Shown one piece after another: positions 40,795-49,398 of a stretch of DNA of 64,000 nucleotides. The stretch is taken from the NCBI RefSeq assembly GCF_014645895.1, contig NZ_BMMP01000002.1:124001-188000 (forward strand), read 5' to 3'. The first letter of the stretch is position 1. Each line of letters starts with the position of its first letter. The notes beneath the pieces are model-generated. The model ran no database searches. It had not been told where the DNA came from and worked only from the letters and a program-made list of their open reading frames with translations. The position numbers were made by a program, and so were the translations under genes. Source of the stretch: Streptomyces daqingensis (lineage in GTDB: Bacteria > Actinomycetota > Actinomycetes > Streptomycetales > Streptomycetaceae).

Positions 40795-40836
40795 GAGGGG
40801 CCGCCCGTCCAGCTCACCGCTGCGGGCGGCCCCCTC
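40795..40836 (+). terminator. Strong hairpin after the thiolase gene
   Basis: GAGGGGCCGCCCG (40795-40807) pairs with CGGGCGGCCCCCTC (40823-40836) over 13 bp with a single bulged C and a 15-nt loop. It lies 117 bp after the thiolase stop in the 387-bp gap before the transporter gene, which otherwise holds only the motif at 40932-40959. Confidence 0.65.
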
Positions 40837-40931
40837 TGCGTGCCCCGCGCAAGGCGGCTACCCCGCCACGCCCCGCCCCGCGCCGCAGCAGCGCGACGCA
40901 TTGAGAGCCGGATCGTCTCGCTGTGCCAGTG

Positions 40932-40959
40932 ATTCGGTATTGGACCGGTCTCGGTACCG
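40932..40959 (+). promoter_or_regulatory. Candidate LysR site before the MHS transporter gene
   Basis: ATTCGGTATTGGAC (40932-40945) is identical to the minus-strand copy at 38236-38223. TATTGGACCGG...GTACCG (40938-40959) matches the thiolase copy at 39260-39280 with a one-base length difference. It lies 107 bp before the transporter ATG and shows the transporter is in the same regulon. Confidence 0.6.
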
Positions 40960-41065
40960 ACTGGCAGCGTTACCGCCGTCCGGCCATCCCCCGGCCCCGG
41001 AACGTGAGCGCGCCCGGGACACCCGCGCCCCGTTCCCCGTACGTCCAGCACACCGGAGCCGCCGC

Positions 41066-42424
41066 ATGAGTGCGCCCCTCGCGCAGGAGCACAGGAAGAC
41101 CGCGAACCGCGCGGGAATCGGAGCCTTCATCGGCTCGACGATCGAGTGGTTCGACTTCTACATCTACGGGACCGCTTCGGCCCTGGTCTTCGACGAGGTC
41201 TTCTTCCCCGAACTCGAAGGCGCCGTCGGCACCCTCGTCGCCTTCGCCACGTTCTGGGTCGGCTTCCTCGCCCGCCCGCTGGGCGGCATCGTCTTCGGGC
41301 ACTTCGGCGACCGCCTGGGCCGCAAGAAGACCCTGATCATCACCCTGCTGATGATGGGTATCTCCACCACGCTGATCGGCGTGCTCCCCGGCTACGACAC
41401 CCTCGGCGTCGCGGCGCCCGTCATCCTCGTCGCGATCCGCATGATCCAGGGAATCGGCCTCGGCGGCGAATGGGGCGGCTCGGTCCTCATCGCCTCCGAG
41501 CACGCGCCGAAGGGCAAGTCGATCCTCTACGGCGCGTTCGCGCAGCAGGGCTCCCCCGTCGGCAACACCCTCGCCACCGTCTCGTTCCTGGCCATCAGCC
41601 AGCTCCCCGACGACGACTTCACCGGCTGGGCCTGGCGGATCCCCTTCCTGGCCTCCGCCGCTCTCGTCGTCGTCGGGCTCTTCCTCCGCCTGAAGGTCAC
41701 CGAATCGCCCGCGATGGCGCGGCTGATCGAGAGGAAGAAGGTCGCGAAGCTGCCGCTGACGGAGGTGCTGCGCTCGTACCCCGGGCTCATCGCCCTGGGT
41801 ATCGGCGCCTGCACCATCGGGCTGTCGGCCACGTACTTCAAGTCGACGTTCGCGCTCTCCTGGGCGACGTCCAGCCTCGACTTCGACCAGAGTTCGTTCC
41901 TGACGATCATCCTCGTCGCGAACATCACGCAGATCATCGTCCAGCCCTTCGGGGCCGTCCTCGCCACGAGGATGCGGAACTGGTCCAAAGCCGTGAGCGT
42001 GATGCTGCTGCCCGAACTGCTGCTGATGCCGCTGATGTTCGTGCTGATCAGCACCGAGAACTACGGCCTCGCGATGCTCGGCGTCTCCGTCGCCACCATC
42101 CCGCACTGCCTCTACTACGCCGCGCTCGCGGGCATCCTGGCGAGCCGCTTCCCGGCGCACGTCCGCTACACGGGCATCTCGCTGTGCTACCAGCTGTGCG
42201 GCACCCTGCTGGGCGGTACGACGCCGGTCATCGGGCAGTTCCTGCTGAACCGCACGGGATCGATCACGGCCGTCATCTGCTACGCCGTCTTCCAGGTGGC
42301 ACTCACCCTGGGCTGCATGCTGCTACTGCTCAAGAGGCCCAACCACGACCGGCGCGCCCCGGGCGAGGCGGGCGAGGCCGCGGAGGCCGCGGACGGGGAG
42401 GCAGAGCCCGTCAGGGCCGGGTAG
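41066..42424 (+). CDS. MFS transporter, metabolite:H+ symporter (MHS) type
   Basis: 452 aa, 12 predicted membrane segments. IGAFIGSTIEWFDFYIYGTASALVF at the N-terminus, GHFGDRLGRKKTLIITLLMMG between TM2 and TM3, and IQGIGLGGEWGGSVLIASEHAP are hallmarks of the MHS subfamily (KgtP, ShiA, PcaT relatives) that import organic acids with protons. The acidic C-terminal tail is disordered. GGAG is 8 nt before the ATG. Shared promoter motif and position place it with the CoA-transferase/thiolase genes, so the substrate is probably the dicarboxylate or aromatic acid degraded by them. Confidence 0.93.
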   Translation: MSAPLAQEHRKTANRAGIGAFIGSTIEWFDFYIYGTASALVFDEVFFPELEGAVGTLVAFATFWVGFLARPLGGIVFGHFGDRLGRKKTLIITLLMMGISTTLIGVLPGYDTLGVAAPVILVAIRMIQGIGLGGEWGGSVLIASEHAPKGKSILYGAFAQQGSPVGNTLATVSFLAISQLPDDDFTGWAWRIPFLASAALVVVGLFLRLKVTESPAMARLIERKKVAKLPLTEVLRSYPGLIALGIGACTIGLSATYFKSTFALSWATSSLDFDQSSFLTIILVANITQIIVQPFGAVLATRMRNWSKAVSVMLLPELLLMPLMFVLISTENYGLAMLGVSVATIPHCLYYAALAGILASRFPAHVRYTGISLCYQLCGTLLGGTTPVIGQFLLNRTGSITAVICYAVFQVALTLGCMLLLLKRPNHDRRAPGEAGEAAEAADGEAEPVRAG

Positions 42425-42440
42425 TCCGCCGGCGCACACA

Positions 42441-42477
42441 CGGGCCCGGCAGCCGGATCGATCGGCTGCCGGGCCCG
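42441..42477. terminator. Perfect 15-bp bidirectional terminator hairpin
   Basis: CGGGCCCGGCAGCCG (42441-42455) pairs without mismatch with CGGCTGCCGGGCCCG (42463-42477) around a 7-nt loop GATCGAT. It lies 17 bp past the transporter stop and 61 bp past the stop of the convergent LAETG gene, so it can end both transcripts. Confidence 0.85.
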
Positions 42478-42537
42478 CGTACGTACCAAGGGGTCCCGTG
42501 CGGTGCCCGGCCGGAGCCGGACAGCGGCGGGATCAGC

Positions 42538-43128
42538 TCAGTTCTGCGCGTTGCGGCGCTTGCGCGAGACCATCACCAGGCCCGCACCCGCGACCAGGAC
42601 GACACCGGCGGCGCCGGCGATCATCGGGGTGGCGCTGGAGGCACCGGTCTCGGCCAGGTCGTCGCCGCCGCCTTCGGGCTTGGGCGCGGAGCTGGGCTCC
42701 TCCGAGGGCGCCGGGGCCTCGCTGGTGGACTCACTGGGCGACGGGGTGGGCTCGGGCGAAGGCGTCTCCTCGCACACGGGGGACATCTTGCGCTCGTCGC
42801 GCGAGTGCTGGTCACCGTCGCCGGCCTTGACGACCAGGTGGACCTCGAGCGGCTCGCTGTGCTTGGGCAGATCGAGCTTCTTGTTGAACTCGGCGCCGAA
42901 CTTCTCCTGCTTGAGCAGTTCCTTGCCGCCGGCCTCGATCTTGATGGTGTTCTCGACACCCGGGTTGTAGTTGGTCAGATTGACCGACACCGAGTAGCAG
43001 TCGACCTCCCAGCCCGGCTTGTGGGCCTGGGCGGGGCCGGCGGCGAGTATTCCGGCGCCCATGAAAGCGGCGACGCCGGTCGCGACGACTGCGGCGGAGC
43101 GGTGCCATCTCTGGCGTATAGCGGTCAT
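42538..43128 (-). CDS. LAETG sortase-anchored cell-wall protein
   Basis: 196 aa. Signal peptide (RSAAVVATGVAAFMGAGILAAGPAQA), an exported domain of about 90 residues with two Cys (DCYSV, PVCEE), a Ser/Thr/Pro/Glu-rich wall-spanning stretch (about 120-155), then LAETG, a hydrophobic segment and a basic tail (SRKRRNAQN). LAxTG is the motif of class E sortases of high-GC Gram-positives, so the protein is probably linked to peptidoglycan. Function of the exported domain is unknown. GAGGGAG is 4 nt before the ATG. It ends at a shared hairpin with the MHS gene. Confidence 0.9.
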   Translation of the reverse strand: MTAIRQRWHRSAAVVATGVAAFMGAGILAAGPAQAHKPGWEVDCYSVSVNLTNYNPGVENTIKIEAGGKELLKQEKFGAEFNKKLDLPKHSEPLEVHLVVKAGDGDQHSRDERKMSPVCEETPSPEPTPSPSESTSEAPAPSEEPSSAPKPEGGGDDLAETGASSATPMIAGAAGVVLVAGAGLVMVSRKRRNAQN

Positions 43129-43485
43129 GATCTCCCTCTGATGACGCAGAAGCTTTGCAGAGCGGATGTGTCGTGCGAGGACAGCACGGTACTCCCCGGT
43201 ACACCATTCGTCGCGCCCGACCCAGGATTCACCAACTTGCGCTGTGAAAAGGGCAGTTCAGGCGTGTACGCGTGGTCTGAATCCCCCCGTGCGGTCCGGT
43301 GGCTGCCCGCCCGTTCACCGCTGGAACCCGCTGACTCTACCGCCCCACTCGTAACCGCGGTGGAAACTCACGGAGATTGAGCGGTCCTAACACCGAATCG
43401 CAACAAGCGAGTACCAATTTCGTGGCGTGCCACTGCGCCGGGCCGGCATCAGGGGCCGGTCCACCACCCAGGGGAGGTCAGTGAG
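43129..43485. other. Divergent intergenic region, LAETG gene / serine protease gene
   Basis: 357 bp without a plausible gene. It must contain promoters for both divergent secreted-protein genes. I see the ribosome sites at either end but no convincing -35/-10 pair, operator or hairpin. Confidence 0.5.
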
Positions 43486-44817
43486 TTGAGCCATCGACGC
43501 AAGGACAAGAAGCGAGCTTATGTGATAGCCGGCGCAGGCGTTGCGGCACTGGCCACCGCGGCCGTCCTGCTCCCGTACGCGAGTGCGGGTGAGGACTCGC
43601 AGCCGGGGCCGCAGCTCCGCACTGCCAAGGCCGCGGCCCTGATGGGCTCGAAGCTGGCGGACGAGAACGGCGACCGCACGGCGGGCTGGTTCCTCGACGG
43701 CAAGTCGAAGAACCGACTTGTCATGAACGTGCTCGACCAGGAGACCGCCGAGCGCGTCGAGCAGAGCGGGGCGACGGCGAGAATCGTCCAGAACTCCAAG
43801 GCGGAGCTGAAGAAGGTCTCCGACACGCTCGCGGGCGGCGCCTCCGTGGCCGGTACGGCCTGGTCGGTCGACCCCCGCACCAACAAGGTCTCGGTGCTCG
43901 CCGACCGCACGGTCGACGCCGAGGGCTGGAGCAGCCTCAACAAGACCGCCGCCGGCATGGACGGCATGATGTCCGTGAAGCGCTCCAGCGGCGAGTTCAA
44001 GCCCTTCCACGGTGACCAGTCCGGTGGCGGCGGCATGGACGACGACGGCGCCGGCATGGGCGACGACGACGGATCGGGTGCCGGCGACGGCGCGGGCGAC
44101 GGCGCGGGCGACGGTGCCGGCGACGCCGCGGCAGGCGGTGCCGGTGACGGTGCCGGCGACGACGGGTCGGGTGCCGGCGACGGCCAGGCAGCCGAGGGCG
44201 TCCTCGGCGGCGACGCCATCTTCGCGGCCGGCAGCCGCTGCTCCCTCGGCTTCAACGTCGAGGTGGACGGCGCCCCCGCCTTCCTGACCGCCGGTCACTG
44301 CGGCAACGCGGCGGAGCAGTGGACGTCCGACGAGGCCGGCGCCGAGGCGCTGGGCACGGTCGCCGACTCGCAGTTCCCCGAGTCCGACTTCGCGATCCTC
44401 AACTACGACGACGCGCAGGCCCAGCCCGTCAGCGCCGTCAACCTCGACCCGCTGGGCCAGGGCCAGGGCGGCACGCAGGAGATCACCGGCGCCGCCGAGG
44501 CCGCCGTGGGCATGCAGGTGCAGCGCAGCGGAAGCACCACCGGCGTGACCGACGGTGAGGTCACCGGCCTGGACGCCACCGTCAACTACGGCGGCGGCGA
44601 CATCGTCAACGGTCTGATCCAGACGAACGTCTGCGCCGAGCCCGGCGACAGCGGCGGTGCCATGTTCTCCGAGGACAAGGCCGTGGGCCTCACCTCCGGC
44701 GGCAGCGGCGACTGCACGCAGGGCGGCGAGACCTTCTTCCAGCCCGTCACCGACGCGCTGGAGGCCACCGGCGCCGAGATCCCGGCCGCCGGCGGCGGCC
44801 AGGCCGAACAGCAGTAA
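43486..44817 (+). CDS. Secreted S1-family (streptogrisin-type) serine protease with Asp/Gly/Ala repeat linker
   Basis: 443 aa. The start is TTG at 43486, 8 nt after GGGGAGG; the nearer GTG (43481) is in another frame and stops at once. Signal peptide (KKRAYVIAGAGVAALATAAVLLPYASA), a propeptide of the alpha-lytic type (about 45-175), a linker of about 50 residues of repeated GAGD units (about 44035-44195), then the protease: LTAGHCG (His near 270), SDFAILNY (Asp near 301), EPGDSGGA (Ser near 388). Cys pairs RCSLGF/GHCG and VCAEPG/GDCTQ fit the family disulfides. The acidic repeat may bind calcium or act as a spacer; that is inference. Confidence 0.92.
   Translation: MSHRRKDKKRAYVIAGAGVAALATAAVLLPYASAGEDSQPGPQLRTAKAAALMGSKLADENGDRTAGWFLDGKSKNRLVMNVLDQETAERVEQSGATARIVQNSKAELKKVSDTLAGGASVAGTAWSVDPRTNKVSVLADRTVDAEGWSSLNKTAAGMDGMMSVKRSSGEFKPFHGDQSGGGGMDDDGAGMGDDDGSGAGDGAGDGAGDGAGDAAAGGAGDGAGDDGSGAGDGQAAEGVLGGDAIFAAGSRCSLGFNVEVDGAPAFLTAGHCGNAAEQWTSDEAGAEALGTVADSQFPESDFAILNYDDAQAQPVSAVNLDPLGQGQGGTQEITGAAEAAVGMQVQRSGSTTGVTDGEVTGLDATVNYGGGDIVNGLIQTNVCAEPGDSGGAMFSEDKAVGLTSGGSGDCTQGGETFFQPVTDALEATGAEIPAAGGGQAEQQ
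44035..44195 (+). repeat. Tandem 12-bp repeats encoding (GAGD)n linker
   Basis: Repeats of GGCGACGGCGCG and close variants encode Gly-Asp-Gly-Ala units between propeptide and catalytic domain of the protease. The copy number in such repeats usually varies between strains. Confidence 0.8.
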
Positions 44818-44849
44818 GCCGCACGACCCGGCCGCCCGCGGGCGACCCG

Positions 44850-47015
44850 TCAGCCGCTCACGGTGAAACCAGGACTGGTACCGGAGATGGCTCGCGGGTC
44901 GCCCGCCAGCGGTTTGGCGTCGCCCTCGTACCTCAGCCGGTACTCGCCTGCTTCCGTCCCCTCGGGGATGTCCCAGGTGAGCGTCACCTTGGAGGCGGCG
45001 ACGCCGTAGCGCTCCCAGCGGAAAGTGGTGGACCAGTCGCCGTCGTCGGCGACGGTCCGCCATTCGCCGTTCCGGCGGTGCTCCACCCGCAGGTACGTCC
45101 CGCCCCGGTGCAGCACGTTGCCCGGGTGGGCGCCAGCGAAGACCACGCTCACCCGTTCCCCGGCGCGGTAGTTGGCGCGCGGCGCCGTCAGCACGTCGCC
45201 GAACTCCTTCTGCAGCGGCGGCGCGTCCACGACGATGGGCGGCTGCAGCGAGATGGTCTTGCCGGAGATGTCCGGCGCGACCGGTCCCAGGGGAAGGTCC
45301 TCGCCGTTCAGCATGGCGCGCGCGAGCCGCGCCGCCGTCTGCTGCAGCGCGGGGAGCTGCCAGCGCCCGAAGAGGGTGCTTCCGCCCTCGTACTGCTGGG
45401 AGTCGTACTCCTCGGGCGTGGTCAGGTAGTGGAAGTAGGAGTTGGCGTACCCCGCCACGAGGACGTCCTGCACGTCCGCTCCCACCACCTCGGCGACCGT
45501 CCGCCGCAACCGCAGCCCGGCGCCGATCGTCACCTCGCCGGGCACGCCGATCAGGTAGAGCTGCCCGATGCGCAGCAGCTGGACGGGCACCTGCTCCTGG
45601 ACCCAGGGGTAGATCCCGTTCATCACGCCGACCGGGGCGAAGATGTCCTTGGGGGACTGGGCTTCACGCAGCTCGGGTGAGGCCTCGTAGATGATCGAGT
45701 CCGAGATGGCGTCCCAGAACGGGTTCTCGCCCTCCTCGAACCCCGGGAACGCCGGGCCGTCCTCGACGCTTCCGGCCGCCATCGACGCGCCGATGGACGC
45801 CTTGGACGTCTTGTGCGACTTGCCGTCGCCGGTGTACTCGGCGTCGACGGTCGTGTCGGAGAGGTCTATGTAGACGAGCCGCGAGTCCACGCCGCCGGTC
45901 ATCTGCTTGCCGCGCGCGTCGAGTTGGCGTGCGGCGGCCTCGTACTGGCGCAGGCCGTTGGCCCGGGTGTTCTCGAAGTCTGCGGGCGTCGTGGGCGGTT
46001 TGAGGTCGAGGTTGGGGGACATGTCGCCCGCGTTGGTCTGCGCGAATGCGGCGACGAAGTCCGGGGCGTCGTCCGCGAGGTAGTCGGCGCCCTCCACCTC
46101 CCGCTCCCAGTGGTAGGCGGCGTAGCCCTTGTTGTCCGCGCTGATGAGCCTGTTCTCGCCGGACATGCTCGTGCCGTGCGTCGCGAACCAGTTGACCGCG
46201 CCGGCGACACGTCCGTCCCGCTCGATGCGCAGCACTGACGTCTGCGTGTCCACCGCGTCGGGGAAGTGGCTGCGGATGTCGCCCGGATTGCGCTCGAAGG
46301 CGTCCCGCGACCTGTTGGCGTTCGCCCCCTTCAACTCGCCGTGGGTCAGGGTGAGTTCAGCGGGCGCCGCGTCCTCGTGCGCACGTTCGGCCGCCTCCAC
46401 GATGCCGTCCGTGAGCGCCTCGAAGGTCTTCTTGTGGAAGCCCAGCGTGGTGACGTTGTAGAGCAGGTGGTGCGAGGACCCGCCGGGCCCGCAGTGGGTG
46501 TGCGTGGCGGTGAGCATGACGTTGCGGTGCGTGTAGAGGTCGCCGTATTTCTCGCCGAGCCTCTTCAGAACGGCCTGGTGGACGCTCTCGAAGATCATCG
46601 CCGTGTCGGCGACGACGAAGAGCACGCGCTCCTTCGTCGCCTCGTCGGCGAAGACGAACGCCCGGGCGCGAAGCCGGGTGTGGAGGCCCTGGGCCTGCTG
46701 GTCGATGCGCCCGTAGCCCATCATGCCGACTTCGGCGATCTCGCCGGTGGCGTCGGAGACGCCCCGGCCCACGACGTAGGTCGCGGCGGCCTTGGCGGCG
46801 GCCCGGGGCGTGAGGGCGCCCGTGCCCCGCTGGGCGGCTCCGGCTGTGGACCCGACGCCTGCCAGGCCGAGTCCCGCCGCGGCGGCGCCGACCCGCAGCA
46901 CGGTGCGGCGAGTGCTCCGCGAGGCGGGCGGGCTTCCGCCGGATTCGCCGGCCGCCGCGCCGTCGGGCCCGCCGGAGGGAGGTTCGTGGGAGTGGTGGTG
47001 GGGGGTGCTGCTCAC
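44850..47015 (-). CDS. Neutral/alkaline ceramidase, Tat-exported
   Basis: 721 aa. The N-terminus holds STRRTVLRVGAAAAGLGLAG, a twin-arginine-type signal. GRGVSDATGEIAEVGMMGYGRIDQQAQGLHTRLRARAF, TATHTHCGPGG (zinc ligands), NWFATHGTSM and FAQTNAGDMSPN with the expected catalytic Ser define neutral ceramidase; a C-terminal immunoglobulin-like domain of about 150 residues follows. The NPGDIR motif near 230 has Arg where many members have Ser, away from the GDMSPN serine. It should hydrolyse ceramide to sphingosine and fatty acid outside the cell. The start is GTG at 47015 with GGAG upstream. Such enzymes in soil actinomycetes probably attack eukaryotic lipids. Confidence 0.92.
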   Translation of the reverse strand: MSSTPHHHSHEPPSGGPDGAAAGESGGSPPASRSTRRTVLRVGAAAAGLGLAGVGSTAGAAQRGTGALTPRAAAKAAATYVVGRGVSDATGEIAEVGMMGYGRIDQQAQGLHTRLRARAFVFADEATKERVLFVVADTAMIFESVHQAVLKRLGEKYGDLYTHRNVMLTATHTHCGPGGSSHHLLYNVTTLGFHKKTFEALTDGIVEAAERAHEDAAPAELTLTHGELKGANANRSRDAFERNPGDIRSHFPDAVDTQTSVLRIERDGRVAGAVNWFATHGTSMSGENRLISADNKGYAAYHWEREVEGADYLADDAPDFVAAFAQTNAGDMSPNLDLKPPTTPADFENTRANGLRQYEAAARQLDARGKQMTGGVDSRLVYIDLSDTTVDAEYTGDGKSHKTSKASIGASMAAGSVEDGPAFPGFEEGENPFWDAISDSIIYEASPELREAQSPKDIFAPVGVMNGIYPWVQEQVPVQLLRIGQLYLIGVPGEVTIGAGLRLRRTVAEVVGADVQDVLVAGYANSYFHYLTTPEEYDSQQYEGGSTLFGRWQLPALQQTAARLARAMLNGEDLPLGPVAPDISGKTISLQPPIVVDAPPLQKEFGDVLTAPRANYRAGERVSVVFAGAHPGNVLHRGGTYLRVEHRRNGEWRTVADDGDWSTTFRWERYGVAASKVTLTWDIPEGTEAGEYRLRYEGDAKPLAGDPRAISGTSPGFTVSG

Positions 47016-47232
47016 GGGGTGCTCCTCAGTAAGGCTACTTCCCGGTAACGGTCCCGTGAGCATGTCACCCCGTACCACCGGCCACAATGCGCCGGAGAGT
47101 ATTGCTCGGATTGCGCCAACGACCGCGCGAGGCGGACGGACAGACCCCGGGCGGCTCCAACCTCCCCATGGCGCCCGGCACTTGGCGCAAGCACTCCCCG
47201 CCCCGCTCCCCCGGCGCCTCAGGGTCCCGGAG

Positions 47233-48375
47233 TCAGCCCGCGTCGGGTCCTGCCGCCCCTGAGGGGACCGCGTCCCCGGCGCCGCCCGCTGCGGCGTCGC
47301 GCCGTCCGGCCAGGGAGGCGTGCGTCGGCGCGCCGGGAACCGTTTCCGGACGCCCCTTCGCGAACTCCCGCCGCAGCACCGGGACGACCTCCTCGCCGAG
47401 CATGTCCAGCTGCTCCAGCACCGTCTTCAGGGGCAGCCCCGCGTGGTCCATGAGGAACAGCTGGCGCTGGTAGTCGCCGAAGGCCTCGCGGAAGGTGAGC
47501 GTCTTCTCGACGACCTCCTGCGGGCTGCCCACCGTCAGCGGCGTCTGCTCGGTGAACTCCTCCAGCGACGGCCCGTGGCCGTACACGGGGGCGACGTCGA
47601 AGTAGGGGCGGAACTCCCGCACCGCCTCCTGGGAGTTCCTGCGCATGAACGCCTGGCCGCCGAGGCCGACGATCGCCTGCTCCGGAGTGCCGTGCCCGTG
47701 GTGGGCGAAGCGCTCGCGGTACAGGTCGATGAGCCGCATGTAGTGCTCCTTGGGCCAGAAGATGTTGTTGGCGAAGAAGCCGTCCCCGTAGTACGCGGCC
47801 TGCTCGGCGATCTCCGGGCTGCGGATCGAGCCGTGCCACACGAAGGGCGGCACGCCGTCGAGCGGGCGCGGCGTCGAGGTGAAGCCCTGCAGGGGCGTGC
47901 GGAAGCGGCCCTCCCAGTCCACGACGTCCTTGCGCCACAGTTCGTGCAGGAGGGCGTAGTTCTCGAGGGCCAGCGGGATGCCCTGGCGGATGTCCTGCCC
48001 GAACCAGGGGTAGACGGGCGCCGTGTTGCCGCGGCCCAGCATCAAGTCGACGCGTCCGTCCGCGAGATGCTGGAGCATCGCGTAGTCCTCGGCGATCTTC
48101 ACCGGGTCGTTGGTGGTGATCAGCGTCGTCGAGGTCGACAGCACCAGCCGCTCCGTGCGGGCCGCGATGTAGCCGAGCATCGTCGTGGGCGAGGACGGCA
48201 CGAACGGCGGGTTGTGGTGCTCGCCGGTGGCGAAGACGTCGAGGCCGACCTCCTCGGCCTTCTGCGCGATGGCGACCATCGCCTTGATCCGCTCGTGCTC
48301 GGTGGGCGTGCGGCCGGTCGTGGGATCGGTCGTGACGTCCCCGACGGTGAAGATCCCGAACTGCACCACTCTCAC
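47233..48375 (-). CDS. LLM-class flavin-dependent oxidoreductase (CE1758-type)
   Basis: 380 aa. Bacterial luciferase-like TIM barrel: VVQFGIFTVGDVTTDPTTGRTPTEHERIKAMVAIAQKAEEVGLDVFATGEHHNPPF, LSTSTTLITTNDPVKIAEDYAMLQHLADGRVDLMLGRGN, and PPFVWHGSIRSPEIAEQAAYYGDGFFANNIFWPKEH. It uses reduced FMN or F420 with an unknown substrate. Three GTG codons lie close together; AAGGGG suits the one at 48369 or 48366 as well as 48375. A Gly/Ala-rich tail ends the protein. A TAGTT...AACTA palindrome lies just upstream, a typical MarR-type operator arrangement, but no marR gene is nearby. Confidence 0.9.
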   Translation of the reverse strand: MRVVQFGIFTVGDVTTDPTTGRTPTEHERIKAMVAIAQKAEEVGLDVFATGEHHNPPFVPSSPTTMLGYIAARTERLVLSTSTTLITTNDPVKIAEDYAMLQHLADGRVDLMLGRGNTAPVYPWFGQDIRQGIPLALENYALLHELWRKDVVDWEGRFRTPLQGFTSTPRPLDGVPPFVWHGSIRSPEIAEQAAYYGDGFFANNIFWPKEHYMRLIDLYRERFAHHGHGTPEQAIVGLGGQAFMRRNSQEAVREFRPYFDVAPVYGHGPSLEEFTEQTPLTVGSPQEVVEKTLTFREAFGDYQRQLFLMDHAGLPLKTVLEQLDMLGEEVVPVLRREFAKGRPETVPGAPTHASLAGRRDAAAGGAGDAVPSGAAGPDAG

Positions 48376-48387
48376 CCCTTCGAGGTT

Positions 48388-48405
48388 TAGTTGCCTCTTG
48401 AACTA
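48388..48405. promoter_or_regulatory. TAGTT...AACTA palindrome before the LLM oxidoreductase
   Basis: TAGTTGCCTCTTGAACTA has inverted TAGTT/AACTA ends and an 18-bp length typical of MarR-family operators. It lies 13 bp upstream of the 48375 start, overlapping the likely promoter, so its occupant would repress the flavoenzyme. Confidence 0.5.
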
Positions 48406-48518
48406 CCTAGGGCAACAGTCTCCCACGCGCTTCTCTTCCATGGTGCGCGCGGGCCGGGCGTACCGCGGAAGAGAGGCGAGGCGGAGTGCCCGCGGGGGCG
48501 GGTGGACACGCGGACGCG

Positions 48519-48552
48519 GCAGCGCCGCCGGAGGCGTCTCCGGCGGCGCTGC
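48519..48552 (-). terminator. Perfect 15-bp terminator hairpin after the LPMO gene
   Basis: GCAGCGCCGCCGGAG (48519-48533) and CTCCGGCGGCGCTGC (48538-48552) pair without mismatch around GCGT. It lies 138 bp past the LPMO stop in the 314-bp gap before the LLM gene. The rest of this gap holds only the palindrome at 48388-48405. Confidence 0.75.
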
Positions 48553-48689
48553 GGGTGCCCGGGGTGCAGCACTCCTGCGGAAGGGCCGCGGGCGCGAAGG
48601 GGCAGGGGCCGCACGGGCGAGCCCTGCGCCCGTCCGAAATCCCAGCGGGCCCGCGCGTCCGCGGGCACGCGGAGATCCGGAAGACGGTT

Positions 48690-49208
48690 CTAGCCGCCGA
48701 TATTGACGTCCACACAGGCGTAGAAGGCGTTCGCGGTGTCGGCGATGTTCCATACAGCGAGGACCTTCTTGTGGCCGCTCAGCCCGCCGAAGTCGACCTG
48801 GTGCGTCACGGTCTCGCCCGGCTGGGCGCCCCCGTCGTCGAACTCCGCGATCTTCGAGCCGTCCACGAAGTACTGCCAGGTGCTCGTCGAATGCCGTGCG
48901 GTCAGCTTCCACTCGAAGCTCTGGGAGCTTCCGACGGGCGTGACCGCCCATCCCTTGCTGTCGTCGTCGAGCTCGGCGAACTGCTCGTTGCCGCCGCTGC
49001 AGCTCGTGAGGCCCTTCGGCCCCTCGACGCTCTGCGGCTCCCACTTGATGGCCCCGCACTCGACCGTGCCGGCGGCGCACTGCGCCTGCCTGCTGGGCGG
49101 CGAGTTCACGTAGCCGTGCGCGCTGGCCGGGGACGCCGGCAGCGTGAGCACGAGCAGGGGCGCGATTCCGGCGCCGATACCGGCGGCGAGCTTCCTCTTG
49201 AAGTCCAT
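48690..49208 (-). CDS. Secreted AA10 lytic polysaccharide monooxygenase / chitin-binding protein
   Basis: 172 aa, a single AA10 domain. The signal peptide ends ASPASA before His31, which becomes the N-terminal ligand of the copper histidine brace; His106 in LTARHSTSTWQYF is the second. HGYVNSPPSRQAQC, the ECGAIKWEPQSVEGPKG block and VLAVWNIADTANAFYACVDV match streptomycete CHB-type proteins. It oxidatively cuts crystalline chitin or cellulose; small CHB-like members favour chitin. AAGGAG is 6 nt before the ATG. A DasR-like site upstream supports control by N-acetylglucosamine supply. Confidence 0.94.
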   Translation of the reverse strand: MDFKRKLAAGIGAGIAPLLVLTLPASPASAHGYVNSPPSRQAQCAAGTVECGAIKWEPQSVEGPKGLTSCSGGNEQFAELDDDSKGWAVTPVGSSQSFEWKLTARHSTSTWQYFVDGSKIAEFDDGGAQPGETVTHQVDFGGLSGHKKVLAVWNIADTANAFYACVDVNIGG

Positions 49209-49398
49209 GCCACTCCTTGACGGTCGGGGCCGTCGCGCGGTGGGGGCAGGGCGGGCACGTACGCACGCGCCGCACGCCCTCAAGGACGGCCTCTTCGAAC
49301 GCGGAGGCAGCGCGAAGACCCACTCCACCAGCGGCGAGACCAGCCGCCCGCGGACAGGCCGACGGCTGCGAGCTGGGGGACCCGGTATCACGCTCGCC

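Noticed and set aside
42441..42477. Perfect 15-bp inverted repeat as an integration or recombination site
   Set aside because: It sits between two convergent genes where a terminator is expected, and no integrase or mobile gene is near.
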